This document shows, in pieces, positions 1 to 10,024 of a stretch of DNA of 64,000 nt. The notes beneath the pieces were generated by a model. It did no database searches, was not told where the DNA came from, and saw only the letters and a program-made list of their open reading frames with translations. The stretch spans positions 26,247-90,246 of the forward strand of contig JAOARW010000067.1 of the NCBI GenBank assembly GCA_025210475.1. The letters are read 5' to 3'. The position numbers and the translations under genes were made by a program. Source of the DNA: Carboxylicivirga sp. (lineage in GTDB: Bacteria; Bacteroidota; Bacteroidia; Bacteroidales; Marinilabiliaceae). The stretch's first letter is position 1. Each line of letters opens with the position of its first letter.

Positions 1-3000
1 GCATAAAAACTAAGTCGCATTGCATCAACTTTGAACTTCTCCAGTTTTTCAGTTTTAAACTGATAGGATAATGTTAAACTTTTGAGTTGCAGGATATTTT
101 CGGTCTGAATAAAGCGTGTTGAAATGTATGTATTATCACTTTTACTAATAGCCTTATAAGAACTGATATCACCAGGTTCTTTCCATCGGTTATTTAATGC
201 TCTTTTATCTTGATTTTCCGTAGGATCTATATTTTCAACTTTATCAACCACAGTTTGGTTATACCTGTCGGCTCCAATTGAATAATAGAAAACGGCATTT
301 AAATTCCAGCCCTTGTAATATAAGTTATTGCTCAGATTTCCAAACACAACAGGTTCAGTATCTCCAGCCAATATTTTATCATCAGCATCCCAGATACTTG
401 TTACAGTCGTACCATCCTTTTTCAAAAATAACTCTTCCCCCGTGGCCGGATCAATGCCCAGAGATTTAACTGCTCTTAAAGCTGTAAGTGACTGTCCTTC
501 TTCAAAAATCAGTCCCGGAATTTTCTTTTCTTCATTATTTTTATCATTGATGGCTTTAAGTGCATCCGAAATCTCAAGTATTTCACTCGTATTATGAGAT
601 GCCTGCAAACCTAAACCCCATTCCAATTCCTTTTCCATATCACGGATTACCACCGCATTGAGGTTCATTTCATATCCTGTATTCAGTATTTCACCTAAGT
701 TAGCCTTATAAGTATTTGCAAGTATGCCCTTATCATTATTTCCAGGGAAACCTAACGAAGGTGCCACTGTTATATCAGCCAGCATTCCAGATGTGCGTTT
801 CTGATAATAGTTAAAACTTGTTCTTAAGCGATTGCGAGCCATCGTGAAATCAAGCCCCAGGTTATGCGACTTTTGTTCCTGCCATCTCAAATCAGGATTA
901 CCATAACCCAACAGTGTAGCCGAAACGGTTTTATAATATAAATAATCCGTATTATAATTATACATGGTTAGAGCCTGAAAAGCCGAAAACTCTTGATTTC
1001 CTGTCACACCATAGTTGTAACGTAATTTTAATTCGTCAATCTTATCACTGTGAAAGAAATTTTCTTTGTGAATATTCCAGCCACCACCAGCTGACCAGAA
1101 TGGTGCAAACTTGTTGTTGGTTCCGAATTTAGATGAACCATCATAACGGATAGACAGGTCAACAAAGTACTTATCATTATAGATGTAGTTACCATTTACA
1201 AATGTACCTACTGATTTGGCTATTTCAGTTTTACTTGTTGGCTTAGAGTTTTCTACATACTGCATGGCAAATGACACATCCTGGTATTGATCGTTAGGAA
1301 AACCTTGCACACTGAATCCGTGCATAGCCATGTTATAATAATTTAATTCCCCTCCAAGACCAAAGAATAAGGTATGGACACCAATGCTTTTATTATAGTT
1401 CAATACTACATTGGTTGATATATCCGTTTCCTTACCATCACTCAATGTCATTTCCCCGCGTTTCTCAACCGGTAAATAGTAAGTACCATCTTCCTGCTCA
1501 TTATCCTGTCTAATTGTGTATTTTGAACTAAATGGTGATGTATATTGCTCATTGCTCAAATCACTGTATTTAATCTGAAAATTCGCCTTTAATCGTAAAG
1601 CTTCATTAAAGGTCCAATCCAAATTAAAGCGTTCAATCATATGTTGGGTTACACTCTTATCTTCAAAAGGTAACTGTGTATCAAATAATGGATTTACTTT
1701 TCCGTCGGATAAACGAGGTAGCATTTCGCCCTTCTCATCGTAAATACGCTCATATGGATTAGCCTTTGTGTATAGGCTAAAATTACCGTAAGGAGAATTG
1801 AATTTATTACGGTACGAAAAAGAAGCATAGTTTTGAATGGTTATTTTATTGGCTATCCGATAGATTAACTTGAATCCTAAGTCAAACTTATCGTTTCCTG
1901 ATTCTTTCATAACGCCATTCACATTACTATAGGCTGCATCAATACCATAACGGACATCTTCAACGCCTCCTTCAACATATAACGAATGAGATTGCGAAAA
2001 TGTATTTTCCACTGGTTTTGATATCCAATAAGTATCAACACCTTCTTATATGGCTTTAAATTTGCTATTATACTCTTTATCCTTTTTAATCTGATCCTCC
2101 AGACTTGTTCCGTTATACAAACCGGCCAACTTCTCAAATTCCAATTTTTCAGCGGCATTCATTAGGTTATAGTCGGTTAAATCAGGAATTGCAATGGTTG
2201 GTCGGAAGTCGTAGGTAACCCTTAATTCACCTGGTTGTGGCGCTATGGTTTCAATAACAACAACCCCATTGGCTGCTCGCGAACCATATAAAATAGTTGC
2301 TGCGGCATCCTTTAAAATACTCATGGATTTGATGCGGTTAGGATCCATATCCATTACAAACTCAGCTGTATTTTGAAAGCCATCAATTATGAAAATTGGC
2401 TGAGTAGACTCATTCTGAAAACTTCCACGACCACGAATGGTAAAGTCGGGAACAGCGTTTGGGTTTGAGCCCTGTAGATTATTTTCATGAATGCGAAAAC
2501 TGGCATCAAGGATAGCCAAGGTATTAAGCATATTTCCCGTAGATACTTTTTGAATTTCTTCCTGCTTAAAGGTTGATACCGAACCTGCAAAACCGGTTTT
2601 CCCTTTGTTAAAATAACCGGTTGCCACCACTTCCCCCAATTCGCTAACTTCTTCTTTTAGCACAATGGTCATTTCCTTACCTTCTATAACAGTAACATCC
2701 TGGGTAATAAACCCTATATACGAGAAAGTTAAAACATTATAACCAGCCGGCACATCCAAATTAAAACGTCCATCCATATCGGTTACGGTACCAATATTGG
2801 CATCTTTAACAATTACGTTTACACCAATCAAAGATTGCCCCTGCGCATCTTTTACGAAACCTTTTACCTTAACTTTTTCCTGCAAAACAGTTTTTACATC
2901 GTTCTGCTTTTTATAGTTAATTACATATACTCCATTTTTCACCTCAAAACCCAGGTTAGTGTCTTTTAATATGGCATTAAGGACTTCCTCAACATTACCT

Positions 3001-3266
3001 TCAACATCAACACTCAGGTTCTCGTACATCTCCACTTTATCGGCGCTAAACGCAAATACAAAGTCGGTTTTACTCTGTATTTTCCACAGCAAATCTGAAA
3101 GAGAAATACGTTTCTCCCTAACTTTTATTTTTTCATTTTGCGAATACACACTTCCCGACATGTGTATTAATATTGCAAATAATAGTACGACAGATAATTT
3201 CATTACTCTGTACATTTTTTTCATCTTCCTCCCCTTGAGAAAGACAGGTTCTCGATTTTTCTTCAT
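1..3266 (-). pseudogene. SusC-family TonB-dependent receptor, interrupted by an in-frame stop and cut by the window edge
   Basis: This is an outer-membrane glycan importer of the SusC type. The N-terminal part (2046-3266, 406 codons) has a signal segment at about 21-42, an STN signalling domain at 46-97, a CarboxypepD_reg-like domain at 133-203 and a plug domain at about 222-340. A TAA stop (2046-2048) follows KFKAI. The same frame then continues without another stop that I could find to position 1, with typical SusC barrel text (EGVDTYW, LYVEGGVEDVRYG, GVMKESG). The 3' end and any susD lie outside the window. A single CAA-to-TAA change would explain the break. The STN domain fits signalling to the adjacent FecR. 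A sequencing error is the main alternative. Confidence 0.85.
2046..2048 (-). other. In-frame ochre codon inside susC
   Basis: The plus-strand bases tta read TAA on the coding strand, between codons for ...KAI and EGVDTYW. The reading frame is the same on both sides, so this is a nonsense change and not a frameshift. Confidence 0.85.
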
Positions 3267-3279
3267 AATTTTGAATGAC

Positions 3280-3354
3280 TTAAATTAAATTTATTGCTGA
3301 CTACCAATCAGCTTTAAACCAGCAGAGAATACTACCAATATTCTCTGCTTTTTT
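3280..3354 (+). ncRNA. Predicted cis-antisense PUL RNA, copy 1
   Basis: Opposite to the genes, TAATTTTG (3266-3273) fits the Bacteroidota -7 element TAnnTTTG and lies on the susC start codon. It is followed by hairpin GCTGA/TCAGC (3296-3312) and then hairpin GCAGAGAATA/TATTCTCTGC (3322-3348) with T6 at 3349-3354. The T-run overlaps the fecR stop codon. Both loops are CTACCAA. The predicted RNA is about 75 nt, antisense to the susC leader. A matching -33 element was not found. The transcript is inferred, not observed. Confidence 0.6.
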
Positions 3355-4510
3355 ATTTGGAGCGAACTAAAAGACTATTGCCATTTAGCTCAAAACGAAC
3401 ATCTTCTGCAGCCTCTATAATTTCAAGGATATCATTTATTTCATTACTTTTCTTTGTAAACATCGAAATTCGTTTACTTTGAACCGAGGGGTTCTGGTAA
3501 AAAACATCAACCTGATACCATCGCGCTATATCACTAATTATTTGTTTCAACGGCATTTTATCATAAACAAACTTGCCATCGCGCCATGCTCCATATACGG
3601 ATGCATTTACATTATTCAACACTGATGATCCGTCATTTCTGGATATGCTTATCTGATTATTCGGAACCATCAGTATCCTTTCTTTTTGGGTTGTTAGTTC
3701 AATACTGCCTTCAACCAATGTTATTACGTCATTTTTCTCATCGGAATAGTTTCGTACATTAAACGCCGTACCCAAAACCTTTATTTTTTTGTCATTAAAA
3801 TTCACAACAAATGGCTTATTCTGATCCTGTGCAACTTCAAAAAACACCTCTCCATCAGCAAAAACCTCGCGTGTATCGGCACTAAATTGCTCAGGAAATC
3901 GAAGTCGTGATTCTGAATTTAACCATACATGAGTACCATCAGCCAGCAATAAATCATATTCCATTCCCTTACTGGTTTGAATTGTATTAAACCTAACTTG
4001 ATCTGAACCATCGGATTCATCATAACGGGCACCCAAAGAATCAATTTTTATGGTTGTTTGTCCCTCTTGTGTAGTAATTATTGTATCTGCCGACACCAAC
4101 TCTAACCATTCACCGTTAGAAAGTTGTAAAAAGGCCTTTCGCTCACCTGGTTTCACCAGTTCAACAGAAGCAGATACATCTTTCTTCGGAACATGACTTA
4201 ATTGATAAACTGAAAAAAATAACAGTAAAGGAATAAGAATTGCAGCTGCATATTGCATATAACGCTTAAGGTTTAATCTTTTTCGAGTCGTATCCTGAAT
4301 CGATTTCCAGGCCCTATCCTTATCATTTTCAAACCGTTTATATTGCTTATTCTTTAGCTGATACAGTTGCCTTTTAATCAACCTTTGAAACAGCACCTTG
4401 TTATTATCATCAAGAAGCCATTTATCCAACATCAATCGATCCTCATCTGATAAATTACCTTTCAGATAATCACTTATAATTTTAGCTATTTTATCACTGT
4501 CACCTATCAT
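3353..4510 (-). CDS. FecR-family anti-sigma factor
   Basis: This inner-membrane regulator is expected to hold the neighbouring ECF sigma factor and to receive the signal from the STN domain of the SusC receptor. The 385-residue protein has an N-terminal cytoplasmic part (1-85), one membrane segment at about 86-103, a periplasmic FecR domain at about 177-275 (LLADGTHVWLNSESRLRFP, GEVFFEV, VLGTAFNVRNY) and a C-terminal DUF4974-like STN-type domain at about 316-384. It lies between the sigma gene and susC on the same strand, the standard order for this regulatory trio. Confidence 0.93.
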   Translation of the reverse strand: MIGDSDKIAKIISDYLKGNLSDEDRLMLDKWLLDDNNKVLFQRLIKRQLYQLKNKQYKRFENDKDRAWKSIQDTTRKRLNLKRYMQYAAAILIPLLLFFSVYQLSHVPKKDVSASVELVKPGERKAFLQLSNGEWLELVSADTIITTQEGQTTIKIDSLGARYDESDGSDQVRFNTIQTSKGMEYDLLLADGTHVWLNSESRLRFPEQFSADTREVFADGEVFFEVAQDQNKPFVVNFNDKKIKVLGTAFNVRNYSDEKNDVITLVEGSIELTTQKERILMVPNNQISISRNDGSSVLNNVNASVYGAWRDGKFVYDKMPLKQIISDIARWYQVDVFYQNPSVQSKRISMFTKKSNEINDILEIIEAAEDVRFELNGNSLLVRSK

Positions 4511-4664
4511 TTTTCAAATTGCTTTGTTGGTTAAAACACAACATTTATAAAGTGGGTGACAAAAAATATTGAATATTTACAATCAAATCAAATTACAGAA
4601 ACACTCTACGAAGTATTTAAACTATTATACTTCAAGATGAATGGTTGCAAAAGGACAGATTTGT

Positions 4665-5189
4665 TTAAGTTAATAGATAGACCAAAACCCATTCAAGACC
4701 TTTAAGTTTCTCGCGTAACTTTTGGTAAGCTCTTTTTTTAACTGTTTTAATCGTATTAATTGTCACATTTATCTCTTCTGCAATTTCAGCGTTTCCCATT
4801 CCATCCATCCAACTGTTAATTACAAGCTGTTCCTGGACAGATAATTCTTTAATAGCGGCCTGAACATGCATAAACACAGTCTCCTCTATAATTCCTTCTT
4901 CAACAGTAGGTAAGTCATGAGAATCATCTTCAAATTTATTGGGATGGTTTTTACGAAGGTAATTTAATGATGCATTTCTAACGGAATAAAAAAGGTATGT
5001 TTTAACCGCTTTCTCATTGTTAAAATCTTTCTTTTTTCGCCAGAAAGCTGTAAAAAAATCCTGTACGATATCGTCATTAACAAGGTCATCAGAAATAAAA
5101 CGACTGGCATACGAACGCAACGGAGAGTAGTATTTATCAAACAAATACTTAAAAGTATCCTGATTAAAAAGCATCCGATTTTCTACCAT
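4665..5189 (-). CDS. ECF RNA polymerase sigma factor (FecI/SigV type)
   Basis: This 174-residue ECF sigma factor should direct polymerase to the downstream susC promoter when released by FecR. Region 2 is at about 12-80 (FKYLFDKYYSPLRSYA, DDIVQDFFTAFW, TYLFYSVRNASLNYL) and region 4 at about 110-168 (SVQEQLVINSWMDGM, NAEIAEEINVTINTIKTV). There is no extra C-terminal domain. A TAnnTTTG element lies just upstream. It is the first gene of the sigma, anti-sigma, susC series. Confidence 0.93.
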   Translation of the reverse strand: MVENRMLFNQDTFKYLFDKYYSPLRSYASRFISDDLVNDDIVQDFFTAFWRKKKDFNNEKAVKTYLFYSVRNASLNYLRKNHPNKFEDDSHDLPTVEEGIIEETVFMHVQAAIKELSVQEQLVINSWMDGMGNAEIAEEINVTINTIKTVKKRAYQKLREKLKGLEWVLVYLLT

Positions 5190-5211
5190 AGTACATCCCA
5201 GTAATTGAACG

Positions 5212-5219
5212 CAAAAATA
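5212..5219 (-). promoter_or_regulatory. Candidate -7 promoter element for the ECF sigma gene
   Basis: On the minus strand this reads TATTTTTG, a match to TAnnTTTG, about 22 bp before the ATG at 5189. No clear -33 element is visible. Confidence 0.35.
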
Positions 5220-5309
5220 AAGGTTTTCGATTAATATTGGCTATCAGGTATTGAATTCGATTAAATAAATGCCCAATCAAACCTCTCTTATTGCTACTAA
5301 AAAGTACTA

Positions 5310-5882
5310 TTAATTCTCAGCAATATAAATAAGAACTGGTATTGGAATAGTCATATCTCCTTGTATCGAATACAAAGGTCCTCCTGCATATTTTGATAAC
5401 ATTGAATCGGAAAAAGTATACGCACCACCACCGGCATACTGACTGATTAAATTGCCAGAGACAGAAAACAAAGGTCGTCCACCATATTCTGATAATACCG
5501 AATTCGTCCATTTATATTTTGGTCCGTGACCATGTATATGAAGAAGTTGTCCGTCAAAGCTGGCTATACGCCCTCCGGCATAAGTATCCAGATAAGTACC
5601 ATCCCAAGTATACTGTGCCGAACCAGCATAGCTCGAAATAATGGTTTGCTTAGCCTTTGGTGCCATGCGGTTTACCGGTGAAAACTCCTGGTTTCGGGTA
5701 GTAGCATTATGATATTCTTCAGCTGATCTAAATGGTGCAGTCATGTTCTCATCATACTGCATTGATTTATTAGTTCCTGCTTTTGATTTTTTATAAATAC
5801 GCCATGCCCGATAACCTGCAAATACTGCTGCCAGTCCAAACAGTGAGTAAGAAATCATTTGCGTTTTTAAATCGATGAGCAT
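5310..5882 (-). CDS. Membrane-anchored protein of six 16-residue YAGG-type repeats
   Basis: I do not recognise a named family. The 190-residue protein has one hydrophobic segment near the N-terminus (about 9-25), then a basic and polar linker, then six repeats with an exact 16-residue period: YAG/YGG-type turns begin at residues 85, 101, 133, 149 and 165, with a degenerate unit near 117 (HGHGP). Each unit follows the pattern YAGG, two residues, aromatic or hydrophobic, a turn with G or S, then L. This predicts a small regular beta structure outside the membrane anchor. It lies 120 bp upstream of the ECF sigma gene on the same strand, but nothing ties its function to the PUL. Confidence 0.75.
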   Translation of the reverse strand: MLIDLKTQMISYSLFGLAAVFAGYRAWRIYKKSKAGTNKSMQYDENMTAPFRSAEEYHNATTRNQEFSPVNRMAPKAKQTIISSYAGSAQYTWDGTYLDTYAGGRIASFDGQLLHIHGHGPKYKWTNSVLSEYGGRPLFSVSGNLISQYAGGGAYTFSDSMLSKYAGGPLYSIQGDMTIPIPVLIYIAEN

Positions 5883-6271
5883 GATAATTATATTTTAAAC
5901 AACTATGTAGCTCAACTCATAACTTAACATTGAAAAAAGTTAGATAAACAGTATTTGGTTAACTAATGACCGCAAATATATACCTTATTATTTTAGAAGT
6001 AATTTATCTCTGTACTTTATAAAAGTACTAGAGTCATTCCTTACCTATTCAACAAGCTCTAAATGCTATTTATCCCTCCGTCATCCTGTTTATCCCAGCA
6101 TGGGTACAATAATCCCTTTCGCTTATATAATAAGGAATGTAAGCGTTTATAATTCTACTTTTGGAATGAAAATTTTGGATTCAAAATCTCCCATAAAACA
6201 GAATTGACATCTGTATAAATTGGCTCAAATAGGAGTTTCCATTACATCAGTAAGCAATAAATAATAACAAT
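5883..6271. other. Intergenic region between divergent genes
   Basis: This 389-bp gap holds the promoters for the repeat protein (minus) and the GH18 gene (plus). TACTTTTG at 6156-6163 fits a -7 element for the GH18 gene. TTTATCCC occurs twice between 6069 and 6096. No ORF is convincing. Confidence 0.5.
6156..6163 (+). promoter_or_regulatory. Candidate -7 element for the GH18 gene
   Basis: TACTTTTG matches TAnnTTTG and would give a leader of about 100 nt before the ATG at 6272. No clear -33 element was found. Confidence 0.3.
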
Positions 6272-7195
6272 ATGAAGCAAATATCTTTAATAATCATTGC
6301 AACAATATTTATGGGTGGAATAAATGCCCAAAAACGTGTCGTTGGTTATATACCGGATAGAAGTGTGGCAAATATGACCAGTGAAGTATTTGAAACGATA
6401 ACAGACGCCATCTATTTTGGCATTGACGCTGATGGACAGGGAAATATTGGACTTGATAAAATAGCAGATGATTTAAATCGACTCAATGATTTAATCAAGG
6501 GGCGACCGGTCAAGCTAAGTGTTTGTTTTGGCGGATGGGGTAAATCAGATTTCTTTATTGAGATGACTGCCGATGAAAGTAAGCGAGCCAATTTTGTAAG
6601 GCAAACCTTGGAAATGAGTCAGAAATACAACTTAAGCGGTATTGACATAGATTGGGAATTTCCAAAAAACAAGGCTCAAAAAGAAGGATTTCGAATGCTT
6701 ATAAAGGATTTATATGAAACACTCAACCCAGAGGGCATTGACATAACAGTAGCTGTTGGCTTCTGGAATAAGCAGGCACGACTAACGGCTTCGGTAGAAC
6801 CATATATTAGTGGCGTTAACCTGATGTTATACGATAATTTTAGCCCTTTCAAAGGGCAAGCTTCCTATAGCCTGGTGAAACGATCTGCCAAACGCTTTAT
6901 GCGACATGGAATCCCGTCTGAAAAAATTTTTGCAGGCGTTCCTTTTTACGGCCGTCATCGCTGGAAATGGAACAAAGCTATGTCTTACAGGGATGTGGAG
7001 GGATTGTCAGATGCCATCAGTCCAAAGGGTGTATTTAATGGCTACTTCTTTGATGTACCGAAAACGCTGGGGCCTAAACTACAATTGATAGAGGAATTAA
7101 AGCTGGGGGGGATAATGATATGGGAATTGGGGCAAGATGTAGATATTCGCCACCCTAAATCCTTGTTAAAGTACATTGGTGAAAACATCCAATAA
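6272..7195 (+). CDS. GH18-family glycosidase, chitinase-like
   Basis: This is a secreted glycoside hydrolase that should act on GlcNAc-containing chains (chitin oligomers or N-glycan cores). Residues 1-19 form a signal peptide. The single (beta/alpha)8 domain carries the family motif as SGIDIDWE with D125, D127 and the acid/base E129; the first Asp of the usual DGxDxDxE is Ser here. Other family marks are SVCFGGWG (83-90), MLYD (185-188) and the late Trp in IMIWELG. At 307 residues it is a short single-domain member. It is monocistronic and faces the dextran locus tail to tail. Chitinase versus endo-beta-N-acetylglucosaminidase cannot be decided from sequence alone. Confidence 0.88.
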   Translation: MKQISLIIIATIFMGGINAQKRVVGYIPDRSVANMTSEVFETITDAIYFGIDADGQGNIGLDKIADDLNRLNDLIKGRPVKLSVCFGGWGKSDFFIEMTADESKRANFVRQTLEMSQKYNLSGIDIDWEFPKNKAQKEGFRMLIKDLYETLNPEGIDITVAVGFWNKQARLTASVEPYISGVNLMLYDNFSPFKGQASYSLVKRSAKRFMRHGIPSEKIFAGVPFYGRHRWKWNKAMSYRDVEGLSDAISPKGVFNGYFFDVPKTLGPKLQLIEELKLGGIMIWELGQDVDIRHPKSLLKYIGENIQ

Positions 7196-7246
7196 AACAC
7201 TGCTGGAATGCCAGGTATATTGGTCTATTTCTTCTGATAGACACTA

Positions 7247-7293
7247 AAGGAGGTCATCCCGGAATTTTATCAAGTTCCTTGGATGACCTCCTT
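7247..7293. terminator. Shared hairpin between convergent genes
   Basis: Perfect 13-bp arms AAGGAGGTCATCC (7247-7259) and GGATGACCTCCTT (7281-7293) enclose an inner GGAA/TTCC stem. It lies between the ends of the GH18 gene and the minus-strand glycosidase gene. T-runs are weak on both sides, so it may end transcripts inefficiently or protect their 3' ends. Confidence 0.6.
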
Positions 7294-7310
7294 AAACTAT
7301 AAGCTATTCT

Positions 7311-9959
7311 TTACAGTCGCACTAACCTGATCTGATCAATTAAAGCCTCATTGATATCGCCATCCATATTCACATTCCAGTCTTTTAAATCAATCTGAAG
7401 TTTATTCTTCCCTTTATTTAAGTTAACTTTTATGCCATTGGAATAGCCCCAGTCCGACCACTCATCTTTTCCTCGCTGTGGCATTACCAATGTTCCGTTT
7501 ACTTTTCCATTAACCGTTAGCGTCCTGATACAGCAATTGTTATCCGTATTCCATGGACCCGTTCCATTAGCGTAACGACAATCCAGTAGATATTCGCCTG
7601 CTCTTTCAGATTCAACTACAAATTCCATATTGGTATGGCTAGTGGTACTGGTTTTTATAAAGCCCGATCCCCTATAGTTTATATATGGCAAAGTAGATTT
7701 TTGATAGGTATCCTCAGCTTCCAGCAATAATTCACCGGACTTGACTAATATTGGCTCACTACAAAATGATTCCTGACCAGTTGCATCAACAACTGTCACT
7801 GCATATTCGGCCACATCATCCGCATTTATGGAGTATTGAGTTGCCGATGTGGAATGAATGAAATTACCATTTTGGTACACCTTATATTCTTTAGCTCCAG
7901 TTACAGGTTTCCACTTTAAAGTTGAATCAGTAATTGTTGCAGTTGTATTGGACAAACTAAAGCTGTTTTCAACCAAGTTAATACCTCGCTGTTTGAAAGA
8001 ATTATCGGCCATTCGAATGATAACAGAATGCCTTCCTTTTATATCACTACTGATGAATGGTCGTTCGAATCGTTTCCCATCCACAATAAACTCGCGAACA
8101 CGGTTACCATGACCTTCGACAGTAATATCCAACACTGCCTGTCGATATCTGAAGTTACTTAGCTTTCTTACACCTCCGTATGCTTTGGGAATAACAGGCT
8201 GAAAGTGGAGGCCATCAGTCTTGAAATTTATACCCATAAAAACCCGATGAACCATTGCCAGATTACCTGCCATACTCCATAGCATTCGATGCGAATTAAT
8301 TTCCGTTCCAAAATAATCGCCATTTCCTGCTACAAAATTCTCATAATTCGTCAGGAATAAAGCCCCGGCACGGTAAAGCGAGGCCAAACCATGATTTAAA
8401 ACAGCCTCGTTAGCAGTTTTAGCAGCAGCTAAATTCCAGTAGGATTGTACAAATGGCCATATACCATTATTGTGGTATGGTGGTATACCTGGAATCTGTG
8501 GATATATACAAGTTGCACCAAATGCTGTTAAAGGTGATTTCGATACGATCGATTCTGATTTATCCTGATTGGCCACATCAAATAATATTGCCAAGGCCTC
8601 TCCTAAAGCTTCGTAGCGTGGCGATAGAATTAAAGATGATCGACCATACAAGTACTGGCCATAATATCCTTTGTCGCTCATCCACAAATGATCATTGATT
8701 CCTTTTTTAATAGACTCGGCACGCTTTTGATAAACAGCATAGGGTTCTTGTAATATTTTACTCATTTCAATCAGAATCTGGTGAGCCCGATAATGCACAA
8801 CATTGGTACCAAGACACTCCGAAACATAAATATCTTTGTTATCCATCCACTTGGGATATGTCTGTTCGCGCCAATCCAAAAACGAAGATTCCCCCCGAAA
8901 CATCCCTGTTTCTTTATTCCAGAGCACTTTAAAATCGTCGTCAAGGGTGTTTTTAATAATGGCATAGGCCGTTTTCAGCCAATCTTCATCGCCCGTTACT
9001 TTATACACTTCCCATGCCCCCAGTGCCCAGGTGGTGCGATCAGAAGACACCGGCCAGGCTCCTCCAGAACCAGTATCCTGAATAATCCGATCATTTTTCA
9101 CCTTCTTCATCAAACTGATTCGTGCTACTTCCGGCTCGTGATAAGCAAAAGCCAGTAAAATGCTGTAGCTGACATCGCGGGTCCATACCCCACCCCACTT
9201 GGCTCCGGTACGCAATGTACTGTCCGCTTCAATGTTAAGTCTGGCTTCTTCAAGAGACATATTAAATAAAGCATCCACTATGGGCTGATCGGAATGATAA
9301 ACGGGTTTATCAGAAACATCGACCGTTGGTTTCCAAGTTTTTTCTTTTTGGGTATGCGCATCATATGGATTTAATATGAGTTTTAGCTCAAATACACCAT
9401 CTCCGTCATCATCCTTCAAGCGAAGTCCATTTTCATCCAGATTGGAGAAATCCCAGGATAAAGGATAAGCTCCACCAGCAATGTAAACTCCCTTAAAGTC
9501 TTCGCGAGCAATGCGACTACCATCAAAAGCTTCATAATACCCTTGCTGTTCAAACTGTTTCAGTACCGGATTCATATCCACTCTAAAAGTATACTCATAG
9601 TTAGGTGGCAACATACCTATGGACTCACCTGGTTCCGAAACCGGCTTCTCTCCGAATTTCAGTATCGGGGATTCGTGTTCGTTTTTAATCACAATACGAT
9701 GATCCAAACCCGATGGATTTTCATTATCCTTCTCGTTAATACTAAACTTAAAAGTGATCAGTCTGGAATAATTCTCATGTGCCAGACTCTGATAATTGGA
9801 TGTTAGGCTTTTGTCGGGATTAACACTGGCTCTGTTTGCTCCCTGAGTCACTCCATCCTTAAATACGGTAAATTGATCGGATTGATAAAGGACATCAGAC
9901 TTGGTCTGACAAGCAAAAACAACCAGGCTAAGCAATGCCAAATTTAAAATTATCTTCAT
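7311..9959 (-). CDS. Six-hairpin (alpha/alpha)6 glycosidase lipoprotein with C-terminal carbohydrate-binding domain
   Basis: This 882-residue lipoprotein (lipobox LVVFAC, Cys at 17) has an N-terminal beta domain, a central (alpha/alpha)6 barrel (GGVWTRDVSYS, GGAWPVSSDRTTWALGAW, NNGIWPFVQSYWNLAA, GTEINSHRMLWSMAG), a short Ig/FN3-like stretch around 680-740, and a C-terminal CBM6/35-like beta sandwich (LLLEAED, then NGTGPWNTDNNC). It resembles the MGH1-like, GH15/GH63-type glucosidases, but I cannot assign a CAZy family. It is the last gene of the GH66/GH31 locus, so a role in trimming alpha-glucan oligosaccharides is inferred from context. Confidence 0.75.
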   Translation of the reverse strand: MKIILNLALLSLVVFACQTKSDVLYQSDQFTVFKDGVTQGANRASVNPDKSLTSNYQSLAHENYSRLITFKFSINEKDNENPSGLDHRIVIKNEHESPILKFGEKPVSEPGESIGMLPPNYEYTFRVDMNPVLKQFEQQGYYEAFDGSRIAREDFKGVYIAGGAYPLSWDFSNLDENGLRLKDDDGDGVFELKLILNPYDAHTQKEKTWKPTVDVSDKPVYHSDQPIVDALFNMSLEEARLNIEADSTLRTGAKWGGVWTRDVSYSILLAFAYHEPEVARISLMKKVKNDRIIQDTGSGGAWPVSSDRTTWALGAWEVYKVTGDEDWLKTAYAIIKNTLDDDFKVLWNKETGMFRGESSFLDWREQTYPKWMDNKDIYVSECLGTNVVHYRAHQILIEMSKILQEPYAVYQKRAESIKKGINDHLWMSDKGYYGQYLYGRSSLILSPRYEALGEALAILFDVANQDKSESIVSKSPLTAFGATCIYPQIPGIPPYHNNGIWPFVQSYWNLAAAKTANEAVLNHGLASLYRAGALFLTNYENFVAGNGDYFGTEINSHRMLWSMAGNLAMVHRVFMGINFKTDGLHFQPVIPKAYGGVRKLSNFRYRQAVLDITVEGHGNRVREFIVDGKRFERPFISSDIKGRHSVIIRMADNSFKQRGINLVENSFSLSNTTATITDSTLKWKPVTGAKEYKVYQNGNFIHSTSATQYSINADDVAEYAVTVVDATGQESFCSEPILVKSGELLLEAEDTYQKSTLPYINYRGSGFIKTSTTSHTNMEFVVESERAGEYLLDCRYANGTGPWNTDNNCCIRTLTVNGKVNGTLVMPQRGKDEWSDWGYSNGIKVNLNKGKNKLQIDLKDWNVNMDGDINEALIDQIRLVRL

Positions 9960-10024
9960 TGGTTTTATTTTTCTACGATAGGTGTTTAGTGTATTTCTAT
10001 TTTAAGATATAATGCATTAATCAT

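Noticed and set aside
278..597. Two overlapping plus-strand ORFs
   Set aside because: They lie antisense within the susC barrel region, which has an open frame and clear family sequence on the minus strand.
2959..3288. Plus-strand ORF of 109 codons over the susC start
   Set aside because: It is a shadow of the STN-coding region. The predicted antisense RNA nearby starts later and is too short to encode it.
3322..3354. fecR-susC hairpin as terminator or attenuator of the PUL mRNA
   Set aside because: The T-run is on the plus strand. On the minus strand, the direction of PUL transcription, no T-run follows the stem.
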